From positions 186,001-250,000 of the forward strand of contig JAUIMM010002292.1 in the NCBI GenBank assembly GCA_031769625.1: 64,000 nt of DNA, given 5' to 3'. Below the pieces are notes generated by a model, which saw nothing but the letters and a program-made list of their open reading frames with translations, was not told the origin of the DNA and did not search any database. The position numbers and the translations under genes are program-made. The DNA is from Taudactylus pleione (lineage: Eukaryota; Chordata; Amphibia; Anura; Myobatrachidae). Of the stretch, positions 1-10,487 are shown one piece after another; position 1 is the stretch's first letter; each line of letters starts with the position of its first letter.

Positions 1-120
1 TGTTGCGTTTAAGAGAAAACAGCAAATGCTCGTTTTTGGCAAAAATGCATTGAAAGCAGTTGAAACAACAAAAGCGCATACTTTGTGTTATCTCCTCTTG
101 TAGCAAACGCAGACAGCTCA

Positions 121-304
121 AAATTTCACTGGATGTGTTGAAGACCAAGACCCACAAATGTGATGTGAAATGGTTTTTCTCCCATGTTGCATTTAAGAGA
201 AAACAGCAAATGCACGTTTTAGGCCAAAATGCATTGAAAGAAATGGAAACAACAAAAGCACATACTTTGTGATATCTCCTCTTGTAGCAAACACAGACAG
301 CTCA
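121..304. repeat. Reference monomer (first complete unit)
   Basis: This unit is used as the coordinate frame for all monomers: consensus position 1 is base 121. Landmarks are 'aaatttcactgg' (1-12), a BbsI site GAAGAC (20-25), a T5 tract (54-58), the class-defining CpG or CpA at 70-71, A- and T-tracts (80-137), a dyad (89-115), a CpG at 95-96, an NsiI site ATGCAT (109-114), a CpG at 139-140, an EcoRV site GATATC (151-156, lost in 'gtgttatc' monomers) and an AluI site AGCT (179-182). It is a P-class monomer with the 'gaaagaaatgg' variant and 'gcacat' in place of 'gcgcat'. No coding potential is visible, because no frame stays open across three successive monomers. Confidence 0.95.
209..235. other. 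27-bp dyad in the satellite monomer (P-class example)
   Basis: The arms 'aatgca' and 'tgcatt' flank an inner stem 'tttt'/'aaaa' with a five-base centre 'aggcc'; only a 'cg' dinucleotide on the left side is unpaired. The element sits at consensus 89-115 and is present in nearly every monomer, so the array carries hundreds of evenly spaced short dyads. In satellites lacking CENP-B boxes, short dyads have been proposed to form cruciforms that mark centromeres; applying that here is inference. No promoter or terminator role is claimed. Confidence 0.7.
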
Positions 305-392
305 AAATTTCACTGGATGTGTTGAAGACCAAGACCCACAAATGTGATGTGAAATGGTTTTTCTCCCATGTTGCGTTTAAGAGAAAACAGCA

Positions 393-419
393 AATGCTCG
401 TTTTTGGCAAAAATGCATT
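393..419. other. Dyad, R-class version with extended A/T stem
   Basis: In R-class monomers the centre of the dyad reads 'tttttggcaaaaa'. Compared with the P class, consensus position 101 changes a to t and 105 changes c to a. These two bases face each other in the stem, so the double change adds one base pair and shrinks the loop to 'ggc'. The outer arm loses one pair at the same time ('aatgct' opposite 'tgcatt'). The same version occurs in many R monomers, for example near 3,700, 7,390, 17,690 and 47,140. Confidence 0.65.
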
Positions 420-2863
420 GAAAGCAGGGGAAGCAACAAAAGCGCATACTTTGTGTTATCTCCTCTTGTAGCAAACACAGACAGCTCAAAATTTCACTGT
501 ATGTGTTGAAGACCAAGACCCACAAATGTGATGTGAAATGGTTTTTCTCCCATGTTGCGCTTAAGAGAAAACAGCAATTGCTCGTTTTAGGCCAAAATGC
601 ATTGAAAGCAATGGAAACAACAAAAGCGCATACTTTGTGTTATCTCCTCTTGTAGCAAACACAGACAGCTCAAAATTTCACTGGATGTGTTGAAGACCAA
701 GACCCACAAATGTGATGTGAAATGGTTTTTCTCCCATGTTGCATTTAAGAGAAAACAGCAAATGCACGTTTTAGGCCAAAATGCATTGAAAGCAATGGAA
801 ACAACAAAAGCGCATACTTTGTGATATCTCCTCTTGTAGCAAACACAGACAGCTCCAAATTTCACTGGATTTGTTGAAGACCAATACCCTCAAATGTGAT
901 GTGAAATGGTTTTTCTCCCATGTTGCATTTAAGAGAAAACAGCAAATGCACGTTTTAGGCCAAAATGCAATGAAAGCAATGGAAACAACAAAAGCGCATA
1001 CTTTGTGTTATCTCCTCTTGTAGCAAACACAGACAGCTCAAAATTTCACTGGATGTGTTGAAGACCAAGACCCACAAATGTGATGTGAAATGGTTTTTCT
1101 CCCATGTTGCGTTTAAGAGAAAACAGCAATTGCTCATTTTAGGCCAAAATGCATTGAAAGCAATGGAAACAACAAAAGCGCATACTTTGTGTTATCTCCT
1201 CTTGTAGCAAACACAGACAGCTCAAAATTTCACTGGATGTGTTGAAGACCAAGACCCACAAATGTGATGTGAAATGGTTTTTCTCCCATGTTGCATTTAA
1301 GAGAAAACAGCAAATGCACGTTTTAGGCCAAAATGCATGGAAAGCAATGGAAACAACAAAAGCGCATACTTTGTGATATCTCCTCTTGTAGCAAAGACAG
1401 ACAGCTCAAAATTTCACTGGATGTGTTGAAGACCAAGACCCACAAATGTGATGTGAAATGGTTTTTCTCCCATGTTGCATTTAAGAGAAAACAGCAATTG
1501 CTCGTTTTAGGCCAAAATGCATTGAAAGCAATGGAAACAACAAAAGCGCATACTTTGTGTTATCTCCTCTTGTAGCAAACACAGACAGCTCAAAATTTCA
1601 CTGGATGTGTTGAAGACCAAGACCCACAAATGTGATGTGAAATTGTTTTTCTCCCATGTTGCATTTAAGAGAAAACAGCAAATGCACGTTTTAGGCCAAA
1701 ATGCAATGAAAGCAATGGAAACAACAAAAGCGCATACTTTGTGTTATCTCCTCTTGTAGCAAACACAGACAGCTCAAAATTTCACTGGATGTGTTGAAAA
1801 CCAAAACCCACAAATGTGATGTGAAATGGTTTTTCTCCCATGTTGCATTTAAGAGAAAACAGCAAATGCACGTTTTAGGCCAAAATGCATTGAAAGCAAT
1901 GGAAACAACAAAAGCGCATACTTTGTGATATCTCCTCTTGTAGCAAACACAGACAGCTCCAAATTTCACTGGATTTGTTGAAGACCAATACCCTCAAATG
2001 TGATGTGAAATGGTTTTTCTCCCATGTTGCATTTAAGAGAAAACAGCAAATGCACGTTTTAGGCCAAAATGCAATGAAAGCAATGGAAACAACAAAAGCG
2101 CATACTTTGTGTTATCTCCTCTTGTAGCAAACACAGACAGCTCAAAATTTCACTGGATGTGTTGAAGACCAAGACCCACAAACGTGATGTGAAATGGTTT
2201 TTCTCCCATGTTGCGTTTAAGAGAAAACAGCAATTGCTCGTTTTAGGCCAAAATGCATTGAAAGCAATGGAAACAACAAAAGCGCATACTTTGTGTTATC
2301 TCCTCTTGTAGCAAACACAGACAGCTCAAAATTTCACTGGATGTGTTGAAGACCAAGACCCACAAATGTGATGTGAAATGGTTTTTCTCCCATGTTGCGT
2401 TTAAGAGAAAACAGCAATTGCTCGTTTTAGGCCAAAATGCATTGAAAGCAATGGAAACAACAAAAGCGCATACTTTGTGTTATCTCCTCTTGTAGCAAAC
2501 ACAGACAGCTCAAAATTTCACTGGATGTGTTGAAGACCAAGACCCACAAATGTGATGTGAAATGGTTTTTCTCCCATGTTGCATTTAAGAGAAAACAGCA
2601 AATGCACGTTTTAGGCCAAAATGCATGGAAAGCAATGGAAACAACAAAAGCGCATACTTTGTGATATCTCCTCTTGTAGCAAAGACAGACAGCTCAAAAT
2701 TTCACTGGATGTGTTGAAGACCAAGACCCACAAATGTGATGTGAAATGGTTTTTCTCCCATGTTGCGTTTAAGAGAAAACAGCAATTACTCGTTTTAGGC
2801 CAAAATGCATTGAAAGCAGTGGAAACAATAAAAGCGCATACTTTGTGTTATCTCTTGTAGCAA

Positions 2864-5623
2864 ACACAGACAGCTCAAAATTTCACTGGATGTGTTGAAG
2901 ACCAAGACCCACAAATGTGATGTGAAATGGTTTTTCTCCCATGTTGCATTTAAGAGAAAACAGCAAATGCACGTTTTAGGCCAAAATGCATTGAAAGCAA
3001 TGGAAACAACAAAACCGCATACTTTGTGATATCTCCTCTTGTAGCAAATACAGACAGCTCAAAATTTCACTGGATGTGTTGAAGACCAATACCCACAAAT
3101 GTGATGTGAAATGGTTTTTCTCCCATGTTGCATTTAAGAGAAAACAGCAAATGCACGTTTTAGGCCAAAATGCATTGAAAGCAATGGAAACAACAAAAGC
3201 GCGTACTTTGTGATATCTCCTCTTGTAGCAAACACAGACAGCTCAAAATTTCACTGGATGTGTTGAAGACCAATACCCACAAATGTGATGTGAAATGGTT
3301 TTTCTCCCATGTTGCATTTAAGAGAAAACAGCAAATGCACGTTTTATGCCAAAATGCAATGAAAGCAGTGGAAACAACAAAAGCGCATACTTTGTGTTAT
3401 CTCCTCTTGTAGCAAACACAGACAGCTCAAAATTTCACTGGATGTGTTGAAGACCAAGACCCACAAATGTGATGTGAAATGGTTTTTCTCCCATGTTGCA
3501 TTTAAGAGAAAACAGCAATTGCTCGTTTTAGGCCAAAATGCATTGAAAGCAATGGAAACAACAAAAGCACATACTTTGTGTTATCTCCTCTTGTAGCAAA
3601 CACAGACAGCTCAAAATTTCACTGGATGTGTTGAAGACCAAGACCCACAAATGTGATGTGAAATGGTTTTTCTCCCATGTTGCGTTTAAGAGAAAACAGC
3701 AAATGCTCATTTTTGGCAAAAATGCATTGAAAGCAGTGGAAACAACAAAAGCGCATACTTTGTGTTATCTCCTCTTGTAGCAAACTTAGACAGCTCAAAA
3801 TTTCACTGGATGTGTTGAAGACCAAGACCCACAAATGTGATGTGAAATGGTTTTTCTCCCATGTTGCATTTAAGAGAAAACAGCAAATGCACGTTTTAGG
3901 CCAAAATGCAATGAAAGCAATGGAAACAACAAAAGCGCATACTTTGTGTTATCTCCTCTTGTAGCCAACACAGACAGCTCAAAATTTCACTGGATGTGTT
4001 GAAGACCAAGACCCACAAATGTGATGTGAAATGGTTTTTCTCCCATGTTGCGTTTAAGAGAAAACAGCAATTGCTCGTTTTAGGCCAAAATGCATTGAAA
4101 GCAATGGAAACAACAAAAGCGCATACTTTGTGTTATCTCCTCTTGTAGCAAACACAGACAGCTCAAAATTTCACTGGATGTGTTGAAGACCAAGACCCAC
4201 AAATGTGATGTGAAATCGTTTTTCTCCCATGTTGCATTTAAGAGAAAACAGCAAATGCTCGTTTTAGGCCAAAATGCATTGAAAGCAATGGAAACAACAA
4301 AAGCGCATACTTTGTGTTATCTCCTCTTGTAGCAAACACAGACAGCTCAAAATTTCACTGGATGTGTTGAAGACCAAGACCCACAAATGTGATGTGAAAT
4401 GGTTTTTCTCCCATGTTGCGTTTAAGAGAAAACAGCAAATGCTCGTTTTTGGCAAAAATGCATTGAAAGCAGTTGAAACAACAAAAGCGCATACTTTGTG
4501 TTATCTCCTCTTGTAGCAAACGCAGACAGCTCAAAATTTCACTGGATGTGTTGAAGACCAAGACCCACAAATGTGATGTGAAATGGTTTTTCTCCCATGT
4601 TGCATTTAAGAGAAAACAGCAAATGCACGTTTTAGGCCAAAATGCATTGAAAGAAATGGAAACAACAAAAGCACATACTTTGTGATATCTCCTCTTGTAG
4701 CAAACACAGACAGCTCAAAATTTCACTGGATGTGTTGAAGACCAAGACCCACAAATGTGATGTGAAATGGTTTTTCTCCCATGTTGCGTTTAAGAGAAAA
4801 CAGCAAATGCTCGTTTTTGGCAAAAATGCATTGAAAGCAGGGGAAGCAACAAAAGCGCATACTTTGTGTTATCTCCTCTTGTAGCAAACACAGACAGCTC
4901 AAAATTTCACTGGATGTGTTGAAGACCAAGACCCACAAATGTGATGTGAAATGGTTTTTCTCCCATGTTGCGCTTAAGAGAAAACAGCAATTGCTCGTTT
5001 TAGGCCAAAATGCATTGAAAGCAATGGAAACAACAAAAGCGCATACTTTGTGTTATCTCCTCTTGTAGCAAACACAGACAGCTCAAAATTTCACTGGATG
5101 TGTTGAAGACCAAGACCCACAAATGTGATGTGAAATGGTTTTTCTCCCATGTTGCATTGAAGAGAAAACAGCAAATGCACGTTTTAGGCCAAAATGCATT
5201 GAAAGCAATGGAAACAACAAAAGCGCATACTTTGTGATATCTCCTCTTGTAGCAAACACAGACAGCTCCAAATTTCACTGGATATGTTGAAGACCAATAC
5301 CCTCAAATGTGATGTGAAATGGTTTTTCTCCCATGTTGCATTTAAGAGAAAACAGCAAATGCACGTTTTAGGCCAAAATGCAATGAAAGCAATGGAAACA
5401 ACAAAAGCGCATACTTTGTGTTATCTCCTCTTGTAGCAAACACAGACAGCTCAAAATTTCACTGGATGTGTTGAAGACCAAGACCCACAAATGTGATGTG
5501 AAATGGTTTTTCTCCCATTTTGCGTTTAAGAGAAAACAGCAATTGCTCGTTTTAGGCCAAAATGCATTGAAAGCAATGGAAACAACAAAAGCGCATACTT
5601 TGTGTTATCTCCTCTTGTAGCAA
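2864..5623. repeat. 15-monomer HOR unit, copy 1 (2,760 bp)
   Basis: It begins with P monomers carrying the rare variants 'aaaaccgcat' (3,013) and 'gcgcgtac' (3,200), then P, Q and R with 'gctcattttt', a monomer preceded by 'caaacttaga' (3,783), and a 'gtagccaac' variant (3,962). It ends with the R-P-R-Q series described for the window start. The same variants in the same order lie 2,760 bp downstream (5,773, 5,960, 6,543, 6,722), so the two form a tandem duplication. One substitution I noticed between copies is 'gaaacaac' versus 'gaaacagc' at about 6,135. Confidence 0.85.
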
Positions 5624-8199
5624 ACACAGACAGCTCAAAATTTCACTGGATGTGTTGAAGACCAAGACCCACAAATGTGATGTGAAATGGTTTTTCTCCC
5701 ATGTTGCATTTAAGAGAAAACAGCAAATGCACGTTTTAGGCCAAAATGCATTGAAAGCAATGGAAACAACAAAACCGCATACTTTGTGATATCTCCTCTT
5801 GTAGCAAATACAGACAGCTCAAAATTTCACTGGATGTGTTGAAGACCAATACCCACAAATGTGATGTGAAATGGTTTTTCTCCCATGTTGCATTTAAGAG
5901 AAAACAGCAAATGCACGTTTTAGGCCAAAATGCATTGAAAGCAATGGAAACAACAAAAGCGCGTACTTTGTGATATCTCCTCTTGTAGCAAACACAGACA
6001 GCTCAAAATTTCACTGGATGTGTTGAAGACCAATACCCACAAATGTGATGTGAAATGGTTTTTCTCCCATGTTGCATTTAAGAGAAAACAGCAAATGCAC
6101 GTTTTATGCCAAAATGCAATGAAAGCAGTGGAAACAGCAAAAGCGCATACTTTGTGTTATCTCCTCTTGTAGCAAACACAGACAGCTCAAAATTTCACTG
6201 GATGTGTTGAAGACCAAGACCCACAAATGTGATGTGAAATGGTTTTTCTCCCATGTTGCATTTAAGAGAAAACAGCAATTGCTCGTTTTAGGCCAAAATG
6301 CATTGAAAGCAATGGAAACAACAAAAGCACATACTTTGTGTTATCTCCTCTTGTAGCAAACACAGACAGCTCAAAATTTCACTGGATGTGTTGAAGACCA
6401 AGACCCACAAATGTGATGTGAAATGGTTTTTCTCCCATGTTGCGTTTAAGAGAAAACAGCAAATGCTCATTTTTGGCAAAAATGCATTGAAAGCAGTGGA
6501 AACAACAAAAGCGCATACTTTGTGTTATCTCCTCTTGTAGCAAACTTAGACAGCTCAAAATTTCACTGGATGTGTTGAAGACCAAGACCCACAAATGTGA
6601 TGTGAAATGGTTTTTCTCCCATGTTGCATTTAAGAGAAAACAGCAAATGCACGTTTTAGGCCAAAATGCAATGAAAGCAATGGAAACAACAAAAGCGCAT
6701 ACTTTGTGTTATCTCCTCTTGTAGCCAACACAGACAGCTCAAAATTTCACTGGATGTGTTGAAGACCAAGACCCACAAATGTGATGTGAAATGGTTTTTC
6801 TCCCATGTTGCGTTTAAGAGAAAACAGCAATTGCTCGTTTTAGGCCAAAATGCATTGAAAGCAATGGAAACAACAAAAGCGCATACTTTGTGTTATCTCC
6901 TCTTGTAGCAAACACAGACAGCTCAAAATTTCACTGGATGTGTTGAAGACCAAGACCCACAAATGTGATGTGAAATCGTTTTTCTCCCATGTTGCATTTA
7001 AGAGAAAACAGCAAATGCTCGTTTTAGGCCAAAATGCATTGAAAGCAGTTGAAACAACAAAAGCGCATACTTTGTGTTATCTCCTCTTGTAGCAAACGCA
7101 GACAGCTCAAAATTTCACTGGATGTGTTGAAGACCAAGACCCACAAATGTGATGTGAAATGGTTTTTCTCCCATGTTGCATTTAAGAGAAAACAGCAAAT
7201 GCACGTTTTAGGCCAAAATGCATTGAAAGAAATGGAAACAACAAAAGCACATACTTTGTGATATCTCCTCTTGTAGCAAACACAGACAGCTCAAAATTTC
7301 ACTGGATGTGTTGAAGACCAAGACCCACAAATGTGATGTGAAATGGTTTTTCTCCCATGTTGCGTTTAAGAGAAAACAGCAAATGCTCGTTTTTGGCAAA
7401 AATGCATTGAAAGCAGGGGAAGCAACAAAAGCGCATACTTTGTGTTATCTCCTCTTGTAGCAAACACAGACAGCTCAAAATTTCACTGGATGTGTTGAAG
7501 ACCAAGACCCACAAATGTGATGTGAAATGGTTTTTCTCCCATGTTGCGCTTAAGAGAAAACAGCAATTGCTCGTTTTAGGCCAAAATGCATTGAAAGCAA
7601 TGGAAACAACAAAAGCGCATACTTTGTGTTATCTCCTCTTGTAGCAAACACAGACAGCTCAAAATTTCACTGGATGTGTTGAAGACCAAGACCCACAAAT
7701 GTGATGTGAAATGGTTTTTCTCCCATGTTGCATTGAAGAGAAAACAGCAAATGCACGTTTTAGGCCAAAATGCATTGAAAGCAATGGAAACAACAAAAGC
7801 GCATACTTTGTGATATCTCCTCTTGTAGCAAACACAGACAGCTCCAAATTTCACTGGATATGTTGAAGACCAATACCCTCAAATGTGATGTGAAATGGTT
7901 TTTCTCCCATGTTGCATTTAAGAGAAAACAGCAAATGCACGTTTTAGGCCAAAATGCAATGAAAGCAATGGAAACAACAAAAGCGCATACTTTGTGTTAT
8001 CTCCTCTTGTAGCAAACACAGACAGCTCAAAATTTCACTGGATGTGTTGAAGACCAAGACCCACAAATGTGATGTGAAATGGTTTTTCTCCCATTTTGCG
8101 TTTAAGAGAAAACAGCAATTGCTCGTTTTAGGCCAAAATGCATTGAAAGCAATGGAAACAACAAAAGCGCATACTTTGTGTTATCTCCTCTTGTAGCAA
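5624..8199. repeat. 14-monomer HOR unit, copy 2 with one monomer lost
   Basis: From 5,624 to about 7,030 the sequence matches copy 1 at an offset of 2,760 bp (15 monomers). From about 7,047 on it matches at 2,576 bp (14 monomers), for example 7,049-7,261 with 4,473-4,685 and the 'cccattttgcg' variant at 8,091 with 5,515. The change of offset means one monomer was lost within this copy. The junction is listed separately. Confidence 0.85.
6926..7109. other. Hybrid monomer at a deletion junction
   Basis: The left part of this monomer ('aaatcgttttt', 'caaatgctcg', 'ttttaggcc') matches the monomer around 4,170-4,290, whereas its right part ('gcattgaaagcagttgaaac', 'gcagacag') matches the next one, around 4,449-4,530. 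The two parents are neighbours in copy 1, so this unit is what an unequal exchange between adjacent monomers would leave. The crossover lies within roughly 7,030-7,046, where the parents are identical. Confidence 0.8.
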
Positions 8200-8279
8200 A
8201 CACAGACAGCTCAAAATTTCACTGGATGTGTTGAAGACCAAGACCCACAAATGTGATGTGAAATGGTTTTTCTCCCATG

Positions 8280-9383
8280 TTGCATTTAAGAGAAAACAGC
8301 AAATGCACGTTTTAGGCCAAAATGCATGGAAAGCAATGGAAACAACAAAAGCGCATACTTTGTGATATCTCCTCTTGTAGCAAAGACAGACAGCTCAAAA
8401 TTTCACTGGATGTGTTGAAGACCAAGACACACAAATGTGATGTGAAATGGTTTTTCTCCCATGTTGCATTTAAGAGAAAACAGCAATTGCTCGTTTTAGG
8501 CCAAAATGCATTGAAAGCAATGGAAACAACAAAAGCGCATACTTTGTGTTATCTCCTCTTGTAGCAAACACAGACAGCTCAAAATTTCACTGGATGTGTT
8601 GAAGACCAAGACCCACAAATGTGATGTGAAATGGTTTTTCTCCCATGTTGCATTTAAGAGAAAACAGCAAATGCACGTTTTAGGACAAAATGCAATGAAA
8701 GCAATGGAAACAACAAAAGCGCATACTTTGTGTTATCTCCTCTTGTAGCAAACACAGACAGCTCAAAATTTCACTGGATGTGTTGAAAACCAAAACCCAC
8801 AAATGTGATGTGAAATGGTTTTTCTCCCATGTTGCGTTTAATAGAAAACAGCAATTGCTCGTTTTAGGCCAAAATGCATTGAAAGCAATGGAAACAACAA
8901 AAGCACATACTTTGTGTTATCTCCTCTTGTAGCAAACACAGACAGCTCAAAATTTCACTGGATGTGTTGAAGACCAAGACCCACAAATGTGATGTGAAAT
9001 GGTTTTTCTCCCATGTTGCGTTTAAGAGAAAACAGCAAATGCTCGTTTTTAGCAAAAATGCATTGAAAGCAGTGGAAACAACAAAAGTGCATACTTTGTG
9101 ATATCTCCTCTTGTAGCAAACACAGACAGCTCAAAATTTCACTGGATGTGTTGAAGACCAAGACCCACAAATGTGATGTGAAATGGTTTTTCTCCCATGT
9201 TGCATTTAAGAGAAAACAGCAAATGCACGTTTTAGGCCAAAATGCATTGAAAGCAATGGAAAAAACAAAAGTGCATACTTTGTGTTATCTCCTCTTGTAG
9301 CAAACACAGACAGCTCAAAATTTCACTGGATATGTTGAAGACCAAGACCCACAAATGTGATGTGAAATGGTTTTTCTCCCATG
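8280..9383. repeat. 6-monomer HOR unit, copy 1 (1,104 bp)
   Basis: The order is P ('gcatggaaag'), Q, P ('gcaatgaaag'), Q following 'gaaaaccaaaaccc', R with 'tttttagcaaaaa' and 'aaaagtgcat', then P. The same order follows 1,104 bp later. Private differences of this copy are 'gtttaatag' at 8,846 and 'taggacaaaatg' near 8,680. The same six-unit module recurs near 20,062-21,165 and 26,504-27,607 inside the 35-mers. Confidence 0.75.
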
Positions 9384-10487
9384 TTGCATTTAAGAGAAAA
9401 CAGCAAATGCACGTTTTAGGCCAAAATGCATGGAAAGCAATGAAAACAACAAAAGCGCATACTTTGTGATATCTCCTCTTGTAGCAAGCACAGACAGCTC
9501 AAAATTTCACTGGATGTGTTGAAGACCAAGACCCACAAATGTGATGTGAAATGGTTTTTCTCCCATGTTGCATTTAAGAGAAAACAGCAATTGCTCGTTT
9601 TAGGCCAAAATGCATTGAAAGCAATGGAAACAACAAAAGCGCATACTTTCTGTTATCTCCTCTTGTAGCAAACACAGACAGCTCAAAATTTCACTGGATG
9701 TGTTGAAGACCAAGACCCACAAATGTGATGTGAAATGGTTTTTCTCCCATGTTGCATTTAAGAGAAAACAGCAAATGCACGTTTTAGGCCAAAATGCAAT
9801 GAAAGCAATGGAAACAACAAAAGCACATACTTTGTGTTATCTCCTCTTGTAGCAAACACAGACAGCTCAAAATGTCACTGCATGTGTTGAAAACCAAAAC
9901 CCACAAATGTGATGTGAAATGGTTTTTCTCCCATGTTGCGTTTAAGAGAAAACAGCAATTGCTCGTTTTAGGCCAAAATGCATTGAAAGCAATGGAAACA
10001 ACAAAAGCACATACTTTGTGTTATCTCCTCTTGTAGCAAACACAGACAGCTCAAAATTTCACTGGATGTGTTGAAGACCAAGACCCACAAATGTGATGTG
10101 AAATGGTTTTTCTCCCATGTTGCGTTTAAGAGAAAACAGCAAATGCTCGTTTTTAGCAAAAATGCATTGAAAGCAGTGGAAACAACAAAAGTGCATACTT
10201 TGTGATATCTCCTCTTGTAGCAAACACAGACAGCTCAAAATTTCACTGGATGTGTTGAAGACCAATACCCACAAATGTGATGTGAAATGGTTTTTCTCCC
10301 ATGTTGCATTTAAGAGAAAACAGCAAATGCACGTTTTAGGCCAAAATGCATTGAAAGCAATGGAAACAACAAAAGCGCATACTTTGTGTTATCTCCTCTT
10401 GTAGCAAACACAGACAGCTCAAAATTTCACTGGATGTGTTGAAGACCAAGACCCACAAATGTGATGTGAAATGGTTTTTCTCCCATG
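9384..10487. repeat. 6-monomer HOR unit, copy 2 (1,104 bp)
   Basis: This is the second copy of the preceding module. The Q and R monomers at 9,968-10,274 reproduce those at 8,864-9,170 at an offset of 1,104 bp. Differences include 'aaaatgtcactgcatg' at 9,871, 'caatgaaaac' at 9,439 and 'ctttctgttatc' at 9,648. Confidence 0.75.

Larger units (their letters stand above)
1..2863. repeat. Leading HOR block, partial copy of later blocks
   Basis: The monomer order from the left edge is R ('cagttgaaac'), P ('gaaagaaatgg'), R ('caggggaagc'), Q ('gcgctt'), P, P ('gcaatgaaag'), Q. The same order reappears from about 4,416 (offset 4,413 bp, or 24 monomers less 3 bp) and from about 7,030 (offset 6,989 bp, or 38 monomers less 3 bp). 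The match to the second copy ends near 1,200. The match to the third continues through the 'gcatggaaag' monomer at 1,333 (8,322 in the copy) to about 1,830. A 3-bp loss near 2,853 ('tatctcttgtag' instead of 'tatctcctcttgtag') sits at the end of the block. The remaining monomers, about 1,840-2,860, are P and Q units I could not align to one single later block. Confidence 0.75.

Noticed and set aside
60..272. Numerous 60-94-codon open frames on both strands throughout the window
   Set aside because: All are the same few satellite translations recurring at multiples of 184 bp. The unit length is 1 mod 3, so each frame meets stops within two or so monomers. None is supported as a gene.
121..304. 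CENP-B box
   Set aside because: I looked for the TTCG....A..CGGG core on both strands of the consensus and main variants and found nothing close. The A-rich 'ttgaaagcaatggaaac' stretch lacks both CpG-containing cores.
121..304. Human alpha satellite or another named satellite
   Set aside because: The period (184 versus 171 bp) and the sequence do not match alpha satellite as I know it. I could not match other families from memory, so no family name is given.
121..304. tRNA- or 5S-derived repeat (Pol III boxes)
   Set aside because: No B-box-like GGTTCGA motif and no cloverleaf or 5S-like segment is visible in the monomer on either strand.
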